DNA of 64,000 nucleotides from Neurospora tetraspora (GCF_033439725.1 NW_026944385.1:1178001-1242000), one strand, 5' to 3'; counted from the stretch's first letter, positions 1 to 11,739 are shown. The notes: generated from the sequence alone by a model not told the origin. Made by a program: numbers and translations.

Positions 1-3000
1 CAGCCATCGGTAGCGGACTGGGCATCCATCTATCTTACCGAAGCACCAGAGGGTAGCCAAGCAATGATGATGGAGGCACCATCATGGCCTGCAGCGGCCG
101 AGGACTTCGAAGAACCATTCGGTCCAGACAGGAAACCAAGTAAAGTCAGGGCGATAGTGGAGGTCCGAGGAGGCCGCAGGGTGTGGACCATGGCGAGGCC
201 GGAGCGGATTGGGCACGCTTACTCCCACAGATTCGACGCGGCAGGCCTCGAGATGGGACCTCTTGACCTGAAGGACTTCAAGATCGTCAATGCCGAGACC
301 TTTACGCTTACATCAAAGATGAGGGGGGTACACATCAGCGCCACCACCTGGGCAGAACTTCAGGCGGCCCAAAAGGAGAAACAGCGCGTGGCTATGCCTA
401 CTCTTTCAGAAGACGCATGGCGGGAAATCATGCAGGGGAACGGTGAGCCCTACAAGAAGTTCTTCGAGAACCCTGAAGTTCACGAGTTTATCGACGTCTG
501 CAAGGCTGAAGCAGCAGGCGAGCGGGTCTCGGCTACCTCTTTCAGGCTAGGGGAGACACCACGGTCATTTGTGAACCGGGTGTGCAACCTGGACGAGGCG
601 GAGGAGCCGGCTAAGCTCGAGGAGGAACGGAAGCCCACCCCGTTGACAGACATCGATCGCATTTGTGGCATCACAGAGGAGGACGTCCAGAAGTTTATGG
701 AGAAGTCCACAAGGCCGAAGTACACCCCAGAGGAAGTCAAGGCCAGGTTTTTAGACGAATACAAGGATCTCTCTCATGTGGCCAACCCCAGAGACGCAGA
801 CATCATTCCCGAGCATAGGTCATATGACCACAAGATCGAGTTGATACCAGGAAATGAGCTGCCATACTCGAGGGCGAGGCCAATGTCACCGCAAGAACTC
901 AGGGTCATCAAGCAATGGCTTGACGATAACCTCGCAAAGGGATTCATTCGACCCTCAACGTCCGACGTTGCCTCCCCAGTACTGCTTGCACGCAAGCCAG
1001 GCGGTGGTGTGAGGATTTGCGTCGATTACAGAGGCATCAATAATATCTCTTTGAAGAATAGATACCCGTTGCCGTTGATAAAAGAGACTCTGGACGCCAT
1101 TTGCAAGGCGAAATGGTTCACCAAGGTGGATGTGATCGCGGCATTCAACAGACTGCGCATGGCGGAAGGCCATGAATGGCTGACAGCCTTTATTACGAGG
1201 TTCGGATTGTACGAATCATTGGTGTGTCCGTTCGGATTATCAGGGGCCCCAGCATCTTTCCAAAACTTCATCAACGATGTGCTGTACGATATCCTGGATG
1301 TGTATGCCACGGCGTATCTCGACGACGTTTTGATCTTCTCGGAGACGTATGAAGACCATATTAAACACGTCAGAGAGGTGCTGCAACGGCTCATTGATGC
1401 AGGGCTGCAGATCGATATCGATAAGTGTGAATTCCATACTCAGCGCACGAAATACCTGGGTTTGATTATCACACCAGGGGGCATTGAGATGGACCAAGAG
1501 AAGGTGGAAGCTGTTACTCATTGGGAAGCACCGACATCTAGACGGCAGCTGCAGCGGTTTCTAGGCTTCGCAAACTTCTACCGACGGTTCATAGCCAAGT
1601 TTTCCTCCATGGCCAAACCTCTGTACGAGCTCACAAAGAAGACTGTGGAGTGGCAATGGGAAGACAGGCATAACCGGGCATTCGAAGCCCTGAAAGCCGC
1701 ATTCACAACAGCCCCTGTACTGAAGATCTATGACTGGGAGAAGCCAACGGTAGTCGAGGTCGACGCCTCGGACTGGTCTTCGGGCGGCACTCTGTCACAG
1801 ATGCATGACGACGGGGAGCTCTACCCGGTAGCATACTTCTCCGCCAAACATACGGCAGCTGAATGTAACTATGATATCTATGACAAGGAGCTGCTAGCCG
1901 TGGTGAAAGCACTGGAGGAGTGGAGGCCAGAACTCGAAGGCGCCGTACAACCCTTCGAGATCATCACGGATCACAAGAACCTGAAGACCTTTGGCACCAC
2001 GAAGAAGCTCACGCCACGGCATATGCGCTGGTCAGAATTCTTGTCACGATTTAACTTCACGATCAAGTACAGGCCGGGGTCAACGAACGTACGACCGGAT
2101 GCCCTGAGCAGGAAGCCAGAAAACGTCCCCAGGGACATGACAGACGACAGGCTGCAGGCTAGAAAGAAGCCACTGATCGACCCAAGCCGCTTCGATGAGT
2201 CTTTCGGGGATATTATGGACACAGAAGGCGAAGGAGGGGAGTTCTACGTCAATGTTATGTCGGATACAGGAGAACCTCTGGTGATCTGTACATTGGAAGG
2301 GGAAGGAGAAGGCTACGATAGCGAGGACGGGGAGGATACTGGCACTGACACTGGTATTCACACCGATGACCTGATCCTGAGGTCCTATAGCAACTCATCG
2401 ATGATAGCCGATATCACAATGGCCATCAAGAATGGTAGCCGTTGGCCGAAGCACCTGAAAAAGGTTATGCGCATCCCCTTTGCCGAATGTTACTTGGTCA
2501 ACGACAGGGCCATCTTCAGGGACAGGGTGATCGTACCACCTGATGATGAGAAAACCCAGCTGGAGCTGATTCACAGGACGCACGCATCAGCACCAGGTGG
2601 GCACCCCGGCAGGGACAAGACCTTGAACATGATGAACAGGACGTACTGGTGGCCCGGGTTGACCACAGCGGTGAACACTTACTGTAAAGGGTGTCTTTCG
2701 TGCTCGAAGACCAAGCCGTCTAGGACTGCGCCTGCAGGCTTCTTGAAGCCTTTGCCGTTGCCCAATGCTCCCTGGCGGGACATCTCTGTTGACTACGTGA
2801 CACCATTGCCCAAGTCAAGGAGGGGAGGCAAGGGACCAGCGTATCAGCACGTCGCGGTGGTGGTGGACAGGCTAACCAAAATGCGGCATTTCATTCCTTG
2901 TGAGGGCTTGACTACGGAAGAGCTGGTGGAGAAGTTTATTGACCGCATTTATACCCTCCACGGTCTGCCAGATACCATTGTGTCAGATAGAGGAGTGCAG

Positions 3001-4512
3001 TTTGTGTCTACCTTCTGGAAGCAGTTGTCAGACAGGCTGGGTGTTACGCTGAAGCTGTCTACGCCATACCATAAGCAGACAAATGGCCAGACCGAAAGAA
3101 TCAACGCCGAAATGGAACAGTACCTTCGCACCTTCGTCAACTGGGCTCAAGACGATTGGGTAGATTGGCTAGCACTGGCCGAGTTCCAAGGGAACAATCT
3201 ACAGTCTGCAACCACGGGGGTTTCACCGTTTTTCGCTAACTACGGGTTTCACCCTCGCATGGGGACAGAGCCCACGAGGCCACCACCCCCAGACGTATCA
3301 CCAGAGCAAAGGAAGCAGATCTTCAAGGCAAATGAGATCGTGGAGAGGTTCAAGACAGTCTGGGACAAGTTGATCGCATTGTCAAGACAAGCGCAAGACC
3401 GGTACGAGGCGGCAGCCAACGTGAAAAGGACGGACGCCCCCAAGTACAAACCAGGCGATATGGTAATGCTCAACATGGAAAACTACGCCACGGGCCGGCC
3501 AACAGCGAAGTTGTCACCGAGATTTGAAGGACCTTTCCGAGTGATGAAGGCGGATTCCCACTCATTGGAGCTGTCACTGCCAACGAACATGAAGGTCACC
3601 CACATTGTCAACGTATCTCGAGTCAAGCCTTACGAGGAGGGCCTGCCAGGGCAGGCTGGGTTGGCCACAGATGTAAAGGCAAATGAAGGAATGGTGGTCA
3701 CCAGAACGGATGACTTCGTGGAAGAACGGCGCTGGGAGTTCGAGGCATTGCTGGACTACCAGAAAGTCGAGGGCAACTGGTGTTACCAAGTGAAATGGAC
3801 TCACCACCCTCCTGATTGGCAACCTGCGGCGAATCTGGAAGGCTGTGATGAGCTAGTCTGGAAACTTCATGATAGTCGCCCAGAACTAGGCCTCCCTCAC
3901 CCTATCTTCAGGAAGGGGTTCAAAACATGGCAGAAGGCCAAAGACAAAGCTCCTGCCGAGAGCTCCCAGGCGTCACCAGGGCTCCCGTCACCAGCACCAG
4001 CTCCGGATAGACCGGTTCGGCGGAGCGCAAGACTGAACAACAAGTGAGAAATCAAAAGAGTTTCAGCCAAGCACGAACCCCACCATGAATCTCTAGACGT
4101 CTCGGAAGAAGGGTCACATTTGGTGATAGTTTGGCTGAAGTTTGGCTTATGAATGAGAGTCTGGGCGCCAAGCCGCCTCCTGCCTTGGCATGCGGGTTCG
4201 TAGCCCCCGATAGGGCGCATCTACGAGAACTGGGAGGAGGAACACTTTGGCAACGAAGATGTAAAAGATGGAACTTAGAGGATTTTTCGGGCGAGGGGGC
4301 CTTGTTTTGAAAGGGGGGTAGTGTCACAGGCATTGCCTGCCTGTTCCTGTATATATACTGGCTGTCATGTGACATGGTGGCTCTGGGTGGGTCCATGGGG
4401 TGGACCCACTGCTCTATGCCTTACATAGTTCTCGTGCGCACACAGGACTCTCTTCCTGTCCCTCGCACAACAATCAAAGTCTTAGCTCAGTGCTTGCTCG
4501 CGCCCCATGACA
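1..4512 (+). mobile_element. Ty3/gypsy LTR retrotransposon, 3' part, chromodomain clade
   Basis: The pol reading frame is already open at the first base and runs to 4047, so the element continues left of the window. In order it shows reverse transcriptase (YLDD near 1315), RNase H, an integrase with an HHCC zinc finger (about 2570-2710) and catalytic core (about 2780-3150), and a C-terminal chromodomain (about 3730-3870). A purine-rich tract lies just before the 3' LTR. The part in view looks whole and carries no RIP signature, so it is probably a young insertion. Gag and the 5' LTR are outside the window. The family call rests on domain order (integrase after RNase H) and the chromodomain. 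Confidence 0.93.
4322..4512 (+). repeat. 3' LTR of the Ty3/gypsy element
   Basis: A 191-bp segment that begins TGTCA and ends TGACA, directly after a run of G (polypurine tract). It contains a TATA-like stretch (tatatatac) in its first 50 bases. The 5' partner is outside the window, so identity between the two LTRs, and hence age, cannot be judged here. Confidence 0.75.
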
Positions 4513-4824
4513 AATAGGATGGAATCTTTTGCCGAAAAGCCCTGGGAGACTCTTGAAAAAAGGGAAAGGCGCGAATGGCATCTTAACATGGAGGTAGTTT
4601 AAATTCATACCTTAATGGACATCCGAGTGCAAGTTCAATACGCAAAGAAACGAACACATGATTTCTTGAACCTCTATATTCGCCTCTCTTTTTTAAACTC
4701 ATCGTTAGGGGTACCTGCTTACACAACGTGCCCTACGGTGACGCGTCAATTACACGCTGCGGATGGTTATTAAGTTCTAGCATAGAGGTACATTCAGAAC
4801 CACACCAGTGAATTGGACAACTGT
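4513..4824. other. Intergenic stretch resembling gene-family upstream sequence
   Basis: No coding sequence seen. The part around 4618-4681 resembles 9249-9314, just upstream of the family gene at 9361: both have an acatccga block followed by a gaacctctatat-like block. It may be a remnant of a family promoter region, now cut off from downstream sequence by the DNA transposon at 4833. Confidence 0.35.
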
Positions 4825-4832
4825 GCACGGTC
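4825..4832. repeat. Target site duplication, left (GCACGGTC)
   Basis: The 8-bp GCACGGTC lies directly left of the inverted repeat at 4833 and is repeated exactly at 8150-8157 on the other side. An 8-bp duplication is the hallmark of hAT-type transposition. Confidence 0.9.
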
Positions 4833-7800
4833 CAGCGCTGGAAATAAGCCAACTCAACTCAAATATCGATCTGGATTTGATTGAGTAGGTCAAATTAAGA
4901 TAGATATTTAAATTGAATAGAGTTGCTTGCAAATATTTACAAATAATATTATATAAAATCACGTTTTTGGTGTTTTTGGTCTTAAAAGTACTTTGATTCT
5001 TATAATTTCTAGTCCTCTAGAACTCCTTACAATTATATATCCCTTCCCCTAAATAGCTACGAATTCGTATACATTATATTAACTACATTAAATATAGTCT
5101 AATACCCTAAATACTAGCCAAAATTTTAAGCTCTCGATAGTATTAATAATTTAAACGGTAAAACTTTATCTTTAACTATTAACAATTAGCTTAGCGCCGC
5201 TAAAAGAGCGTTTATAATTATTTGCTATAGAGGGTATAGAGAGGACATCAAATACTATACGAACTAAACAAGGATAAATATTCTTATTAAATTTTTTATT
5301 ACGCTAGAAGGTCGTTAATTGCGTAAATATTATTATTAAAGTAATAGTAGAATTTATTCTCCTTTTTTAATTCTATTAGGAAGGTATTATGAAAATTCTT
5401 ATTGATAAATTAATCGTTATTAATTCGTTTAATTTATTAATTACTAGTATTAAGTAGAGGGGAAAGTATTAATTAGTTAGTATAATTAATTTTATAAATA
5501 GATTAGAACTTTATAAGGGTACTATCCTATTTAATAAGACCGAACCTCTTATTAATTTATCTGTTGCGGTAATTAGGGTATAAAATATGTACAATGTAAT
5601 ATATTAAGTACCTCTTTATTAACCTTCTATACTTTTTAAGTTTAGCGAAGACCCTATCTATAATTAAACCGTCAACTTCTATATCCTTGTTAATTATATT
5701 ATTAATATAATTAACGGAGGGAGTATTACCAAAGTCTTCTTAAATAAATAGGGTAGCTTAGGAGGATATAATTTAAAATGAGGCTTAGGAAGGCTAGCTA
5801 ATACAAGAAGTACGTATACAAATATTTTGTTGAATCGAGATAGGAGTAGCTATATTAATATTAGATTTTAGAATATTTAGGTTTTAAAACGATTCGAAGG
5901 CGATATTACCCCTAAATTGCACCTTTATTTTGTTAAGCTTTTCGATAAAGCAGTAGAGGTTAAGAATAATTATTAGAAAGAGGGGAGCCTTCTTCTTAAA
6001 CGTTTTAATAAAGTTTTCGAATAGCTTTAATACCTCTATAATGGCGGTAGAAATCCCCTAATCGTCGTTATTAAATTAATCCTCTTTAGGGAACCGCTTA
6101 GATAGTTCTAAATAGTTGATAGTTTTATTAATATAGTAATTAACAAATTTACAAAGCTTTCAAACGTGACAGATTATACAATAGTTAAAGTTTTAACGCA
6201 TTACATTATTAAGGATAACGCCGATATTAAGAGATAAATTATCCTTTTTAATAACAGTACTAAACCAAGGTTTGATTTCTTTATTAAAGTTACAGTTACA
6301 GTTAAATTAAATAATTTCTATAAACTTTATACGACGTTAAAGGCTTCGTTGAATAAATTAAATAATATTATATAGCTTACTAATTAGGCCCTGCTTATAC
6401 TACTCCCGTAATAAAATATTTTTATCGGTAGGAGAAAGGCGGGGTTAAAAATCGTTAGGATCGGGGATTACGGCCTTTCCTTTTTTAATTAAAAATTTTA
6501 CGCCGAAGTTAAAAGTATAATCGAAATAGTATAATCGACAATAAAGTACCTTAATTTTAACCTCTTCGTTATTAAGGGCGGAGTAGAGACTTTTAATAAT
6601 GTAGTATATATAGCGGTTATTGGCTTCGATATTATTATTTTAGAAGTAATTAATATCGTTAGGAAGGATTTCGAATTTTTTAATAATTTAAAGGACTATA
6701 GTTACAATATTTTCGCCGTTGTAATTACTCCGTATTTCCTAGAGACCTAGTAAATTATTTTTAAATGTACAGTAGTAATCGATATAATAAATAAAGATTG
6801 AGAGGATGGTTAGCCTATTAGGAGAGGTCTAAAGGTCGAGAAATAAATATTTTTAAGTATAGGAGTTAGTTAAGCGTTCCTTCAATTTATTAAAATAATA
6901 TATATATTTATTATTTACTTAAATGGTTAAGGTATAGCGAGATTAGGGTAGTAAACGGTCTGTTATATTATTATTTATTAGTTTTAAGAGAAATTTGAAG
7001 GCGGGGTTCTCAATAAAGGAGAAGGGGAGCTTTATATTAATAATTACCTCTACTAGTATCTCGCGGAAAGCTTTACTAATTAATTTAAGGATAGGGGTAG
7101 TAAATTAATTTCGAATAAAATTAGTAACCGATTTAAGCTATCTACATATTTACTCCTCCGCGGCCTTTTTATTAATTAGCTTTATAAGGCGATAGGTACG
7201 TTGAAAGTATAAAATTATATAATTAGTAGTAAAAAATATATAGATATTGTAATAGAGGCTATAGTATTAATAATTATCGAACTCTCTATCCCCTAATATT
7301 TTAATAAAGAAAATACTACATTAGGAAATTTAAAAACTCCTTTTTATATAGCGATTTAGCTATTTTTTTAATATATATTCATCCCTCTTAATTTTAGCTT
7401 TGGGTTATAGGGCAACGTTAGCGGGTAGGTCGTCGGCGTAGATATCTTATAGTAGCGAGAATTGGCGTTCCGTAGAGAGGCGGCAGCTATTTAATTTAAT
7501 AACGGCGGCGATAAAGGCGGACGAATTTTTAAGAGAGAAAGTAGGCGTATTGCCTACGGTAGAAGAGGCTTTATTACAATTAGGGACCGCGGCGGTAGGG
7601 TTTTAAATGACAAGTATTATATTATAGTATTAATAACGTTAATAAAAATTAGTATTAACCAGCGGAATAGGGGAGAGGGAGATTAATAAATATCGAAAGT
7701 AATGGAAAGGCTCAAGAGGGATTGTAGGCGATCTAGTAGCGTTGTAATTAACTAAGGGAGAAGGTTGGCGATATAATTTGGAAATACTCAATTTAGTCGA

Positions 7801-8149
7801 TTTAACGTACAATTTAAAAATATTAGAAAATTTCATTTCACCTCTCTAGGTAGTTTGAGCACTACATTGGCAATCGACTGGCAATTAGGATATATATAGT
7901 ATTTTAGGTGGCGGATTGGTATACCTGAGGGTTGGGGTGGGTTAATCTTTTAGGGGTAAAAATTATGTATTTTTGCACTTTGAACCCTAACCTAAGGATT
8001 CTGCTGGGTGCTAAGAAAGGCGGCCAAATCGTCAAGCAAATATCGACTTCGGATTTGATTGGGTCAAATATTTCGATATGCGGATTTGTTTAATTGTTTA
8101 TTTATATTTGCTTGTATTTATTATCATATTTGGCTTATTTCCAGCGCTG
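4833..8149. mobile_element. RIP-degraded hAT-like DNA transposon, copy 1 (3317 bp)
   Basis: The ends are perfect inverted repeats, CAGCGCTGGAAATAAGCC at 4833 and its complement ending at 8149, flanked by exact 8-bp direct repeats. The first 9 bases fit the hAT terminal pattern (CAGNG). The interior is extremely AT-rich, rich in TpA and full of stops in all frames, as expected after repeat-induced point mutation. No transposase domain can be read. Subterminal blocks near both ends share an atttgattg...gtcaaat motif. A rearranged relative lies at 61416-64000. Superfamily rests on repeat ends and duplication length, not on protein. Confidence 0.85.
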
Positions 8150-8157
8150 GCACGGTC
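8150..8157. repeat. Target site duplication, right (GCACGGTC)
   Basis: Exact partner of 4825-4832. The perfect match after heavy internal mutation shows that both element ends are original and that RIP largely spared the flanks. Confidence 0.9.
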
Positions 8158-8195
8158 TAGATGGATTGCGACCAGGTTCTCACTTTCATCCCATC

Positions 8196-8240
8196 CAGTG
8201 CTTTCCACCATTTTGGTCTCCAGCATATGTCATTCACTTC
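8196..8240 (+). promoter_or_regulatory. Upstream block shared with the gene at 10610
   Basis: The stretch cagtgctttcca...ggtctcc...cat.t.attcac, about 150-190 bases before the ATG at 8387, recurs at 10307-10350 before the ATG at 10610, and part of it recurs again near 10405-10440. Shared promoter sequence fits segmental duplication of whole genes. Any binding factor is unknown. Confidence 0.4.
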
Positions 8241-8386
8241 AACCCGGATACTGGTATAAGAACTGCCCCTCCACGAGCTTTCTGGTCCTAAACTCTCTCC
8301 TTGCAACTCACAACCTCTGCGAATTAACTAAAAGCACCTACCGACCAACCAACTTTCTTTACTTACTTCGACAACATTTTAACAAA

Positions 8387-9100
8387 ATGTTCTTCAAGTC
8401 TACCAATGATCTCATCTCAATGAGTAAGTCGCACCTTCATCTGCCCCTCGTCAGCCGACCTCGACAGAGGCACTTGCTAACATTCCTCCACAATAGTCGA
8501 GAGAATTGATCACCACTCCATCGACATGCCCGCTATGAACCGTATCGGGTACGCGGTCGGAGTGATTGGTCTCGCAGCACTGCAGGGCATTTACACTGTC
8601 GCTGAGTTCAAGGACGCCATTTGCCACTATGTGGCTACCTTAGGCGCGACCTCGCCAAAGCCGGCACAAATGAGCTCGCCGAGAAGCTCCATCACAGAGA
8701 GCTCCTTTGTGGAGATATCCTCTGCGCTGTGCTCGGTAAGAATCTCCTTCAAACTTGAACCCGCCATCCGAATTACCAATCTAGCTGACACTTGTTGTGC
8801 AGAGTTGGAGCAGAATGCCAAGCATGTCGCTGTGAACGAGGACGTCGTCATTGACACCGACGATACGGTCCACAAGGATGTCGCGGTTGTCGTCGACAAC
8901 AGTTTGATCGTTGATGAGTACAACACGGATCACGAGTTTGGTAAGTGCCGATCGAGAACATAAAGCAAACCAATCGATACATCGGTCAGAGCTAACTGTC
9001 TTCGTCTTTAGTCTGCATCAACGAGAGCGATGCAGAGATGTCGCAGGCGGATAGTGCCGAGTGGGAGCTTGTTTCGGAGGTGTCCGACTACCTAATTTAG
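8387..9100 (+). CDS. Island family member A (4 exons, exon 2 partly frame-shifted)
   Basis: Unrecognised family. Exons 8387-8423, 8497-8735, 8805-8940 and 9012-9100; introns have GTAAG donors and branch-like sequences (gctaac, gctgac). The predicted product is about 166 residues with an acidic C-terminal half (SAEWEL near the end). In exon 2 the sequence around EFKDAICHYVATL matches the next gene in one frame, but the following part (HRELLCGDILCAVL, matching HLELICADILVAVA next door) lies in the -1 frame. An AGAG acceptor offers a site 2 bases downstream that brings exon 3 back into frame, so the gene still reads open to its end with about 26 altered residues. Either a decaying copy or one rescued by acceptor choice. 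Confidence 0.6.
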
Positions 9101-9360
9101 CGGGACCATACCCAAGGTAGTGCCTACCTATCTTGTGCGGTTGGGTAGTGTCCTGGGAAGCTCTCCTATCTGATTTGGAGAAGGCCGAGATTGGAGGAAG
9201 CATGATGTTTTACCTTTCCTTTTTAAGAGGTTGTTACCACTACTTCGTGATAGACATCCGAATGTACAGTCCAAAAGCTACAGCGAATTCATCATTTTAT
9301 GAACCTCTATATATACACCGTTTCACTGACGGCGATTAACCACATTCCGCTCACAATTTC

Positions 9361-9902
9361 ATGAATGCCGGGCGCCTGGGAGTCGGCATTACCCTGGGCA
9401 TCTCCCTCGATTGTTGCGTGCCCCTCCGTCCTCACAGCAATGATTATACTCCCGAGGAGTTTAAGGAGATTTTTCGCTCCTATGCCGCCACTCTGAAGCA
9501 GGAGCATGCCCACGCTCCAAGCGAGGAAATGGTGACCAGGATCAAGCACTTGGAGCTGATTTGTGCCGACATTCTTGTCGCCGTAGCTGGTTAGAGTTTC
9601 AGTCCCCCCCAACCCATGATTCCTGTTGCAAATGAAAGTAGCTGACATGCAGCGCAGAGCTCGAAGACAATGCGCTGTGGAGCCAGTACTTTACGGGCAA
9701 GTGGGACTTCCTCGAGGCCAAGAGATCTCGAGGCACAGTTGACGACAAGAACAATGCTCCAGTGGACACCAAGGACAACGGCGAGGCCATCTCGGATGCG
9801 GATCTCACCTCGGAGGCCTGTCAGCCCACCAGCAATCCGAGTTCCACACTCCATTTAGAAAATGGAAGCGGATGTACGAAGCGACATACCTTTCTCTCCT
9901 AG
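9361..9902 (+). CDS. Island family member B (2 exons)
   Basis: Exons 9361-9589 and 9658-9902, 157 residues, intron phase 1 with a gttaga donor (weak) and a cgcag acceptor. No short first exon is visible, unlike members A, C and E. The region EFKEIFRSYAATL through HLELICADILVAVA aligns with member A without a frame break, so B shows the intact version of that domain. The tail is hydrophilic and acidic. The start is the first ATG after a TATA-like tatatatac at about 9308. The function is unknown. Confidence 0.55.
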
Positions 9903-10396
9903 CCAAACAAGCAAAGGACTTCTCGTGCCCTTATTGTAAGGAGCTGGGGGTCGAAAAGTCGTACTCAACATGGCGTCGGCTCCTGGATCATCTTTGTGGG
10001 GAAGAATATCCACGCCAAACTGCCACCTTTACTCGTCGCCACAAAGAGCTACAAGATGCAGATGGGTGGAACAATGAAGATTTCTTCGAATTCCAGGATT
10101 TGACTGATGGAAGGATCCGCTACCTTGGCGCACAGAGGCGGATGTCACGTCGGTGGCGGATGTTATCATATATCCTTCACTTTCATGACACACGACCCTT
10201 CTTCCTCCATCACAGGCAAGCCGGCCGTCCACAGCCACCAGGCACTGGTGATAACGATAACCGTGCACTAACCAGGCGGTTTCAGGTTCTACTTATCATC
10301 TCAACTCAGTGCTTTCCATCTTGTGGTCTCCTGGACATGTTATTCACAATGAAATGTGAACGTTTTCGTTGTTCAAGTGAATGTACAGCCGGGTGA
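9872..10396 (+). CDS. Hypothetical ORF with a CxxC..H motif, overlaps end of member B
   Basis: An open frame of 174 residues starting inside the last exon of member B in another frame. Residues 18-50 contain CPYC, then a tryptophan/arginine-rich stretch and HLC, with a further histidine pair near RRHKE, loosely like a C2H2 or C2HC zinc finger. The C-terminal third overlaps the upstream block of the next gene and is unlikely to be real protein. It could be a relic exon of another gene or chance. Confidence 0.2.
   Translation: MYEATYLSLLAKQAKDFSCPYCKELGVEKSYSTWRRLLDHLCGEEYPRQTATFTRRHKELQDADGWNNEDFFEFQDLTDGRIRYLGAQRRMSRRWRMLSYILHFHDTRPFFLHHRQAGRPQPPGTGDNDNRALTRRFQVLLIISTQCFPSCGLLDMLFTMKCERFRCSSECTAG
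10307..10350 (+). promoter_or_regulatory. Upstream block shared with the gene at 8387
   Basis: Matches 8196-8240 (cagtgctttcca, ggtctcc, cat.ttattcac). It lies about 260-300 bases before the ATG at 10610, further out than in member A because a second partial copy (about 10405-10440) sits in between. Confidence 0.4.
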
Positions 10397-10609
10397 AGCG
10401 TCTTTCCATCTGATGTGCGATTCACTTCAACAATTTCGACTGGGACACTACTACAAGATCCCCCTCCTCATTCCTCTCTCCGGTCCCAAACTTTCTCCAT
10501 ACAACCCACACAATCTGCAAGTTGACCACAACTTGTCAAGAAGAAGCGCACAAACCGACCTACAAACATTCTTCCAGTCAATTCAAACTCGACCCTCACA
10601 GCTGACACA

Positions 10610-11238
10610 ATGTCGTACCCTATTCCGAGAATTATCGAAATGAGTAAGTCGCTTCTCCACAGCACTATCACCAGCACAATCGCCAGCACACCATCAATCT
10701 TCCTCTTGCCCACTATCCTCACAGGGGTGCACCTTCTGACCCTATTCCAACACAACAGTCAATTCATGCGACCTCGAGGAGCCCTACACCGACCAACAGC
10801 GCATGAGAGCGGCGCACATCGCCGTGGCATGCCACTACGGCAAGAAGATTTTCAGCCCGGCTACGTGCTACACTGACCTCCTCCACAGCGAGGAGAGGGC
10901 CGAGGACTTCAAGAAAGTCGTCCGCCTGTATATCGCCAAAACCACCAAAAAGAGTTCATCGAAGCGCTTTCAGCCAACGACACCGACAAGTTGAACCAAA
11001 TCATTGAGCGTCAAAAATTTGCATATGACGTTCTCTTTGCTGCGGGTAAGAAATTCTTGCTTGTCTGAGTACTATATGCGTAGCTAACGTATCCTGAAGA
11101 GGTCAAGGACCGCGAGATTGCTCGCGAGAAGTTCCGCGAGGAGAAGAGCGCCAACCAGGTCTTGTAGTCATTGTTGACGAGAAGGATGAGGTTTCAGTTG
11201 AGGAGAGCGGTATGTCGACTGAGTGGGAGTTATTCTAG
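10610..11238 (+). pseudogene. Island family member C (frame-disrupted)
   Basis: Exon 1 is 10610-10643 (MSYPIPRIIEM, phase 1) and intron 1 is 10644-10758, alignable with intron 1 of members A and E. Exon 2 is 10759-11045, intron 2 is 11046-11099, and exon 3 runs to a stop at 11165-11167. Exon 2 aligns well with member E, but after KVVRLYIAKTTK the homologous frame (EFIEALSANDTDKLNQ to YDVLFAA) is reached only by a -1 shift at an A5 run near 10940. Read literally the product stops at 10992-10994. Beyond the stop, 11168-11238 still encodes an acidic tail ending STEWELF, like the end of member A, separated by only 9 bases where member E has a longer non-coding gap. This looks like a decaying copy. 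Confidence 0.55.
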
Positions 11239-11497
11239 ATTCTTTCAGGCGTGAAGGGAATATTTGAGATGTCTATGTCTACCTACTAGGTATCTCCATT
11301 CTTTCGTAGACAGCCTACCGTAGCCACTCACTATCCTCGGCCGGTCTTGAACAATCTGCTAAGAGGTCAAGACGAGTCAATCGAGATTTTCCCTAGTTCA
11401 AGTTCAAGATACCTGATACATCCGAGGGAGGTAACTTCAATGGAATGGGCGACAAGCTAGGGGATTTGATCAACCTTTATATATTACTCCTTTAATC

Positions 11498-11710
11498 ATG
11501 CCTTCTAGGTACCCATCCTCACCAGGATCATATAACCTTTCTTCCCCCACAACAGTCGAGTATTACGCCGCCGACATTGACCGGCCGCATAGCGCAACTT
11601 ACCGCCTCGAACTAGCTCGTGAGCTGATTGTGGCATGTGACCTCAACAGCCACGAGAAGATCCGTGAAATGCTCTTTGCCCTGCATGGCTACCTTACATT
11701 GTCGACTTAA
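11498..11710 (+). pseudogene. Island family member D, truncated copy
   Basis: From 11556 the sequence aligns with exon 2 of member E (VEYYAADI..., then the shared pattern ARELIVACDLNSHEKIREM and LHGY), preceded by a recognisable intron 1 end (cttcccccacaacag at 11541-11555). Exon 1 is missing and the domain is cut after LHGYLTLST by a stop at 11708-11710. Just beyond begins the repeat-rich segment 11.75-12.65 kb, whose insertion may have removed the rest. Confidence 0.6.
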
Positions 11711-11739
11711 GACGCACCTAGAGGTAAATTACGTGTGCA

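Noticed and set aside
1026-1394. Minus-strand open frames across the Ty3/gypsy coding region
   Set aside because: They are antisense shadows of a long, clearly coding plus-strand frame with all Pol domains.
5000-7900. Coding remnants inside the first AT-rich block
   Set aside because: Stops in all frames and extreme AT content; no protein motif can be read, so no transposase is claimed.
4833-8149. Tc1/mariner or Mutator identity for the RIPed transposon
   Set aside because: The direct repeat flanking the perfect ends is 8 bp (not TA or 9-11 bp) and the ends begin CAGCG, which fits hAT better.
8078-8509. 143-residue plus-strand frame spanning the transposon end and the leader of gene A
   Set aside because: It starts inside the RIPed element and runs through promoter, leader and intron 1 of the spliced gene; composition is not protein-like.
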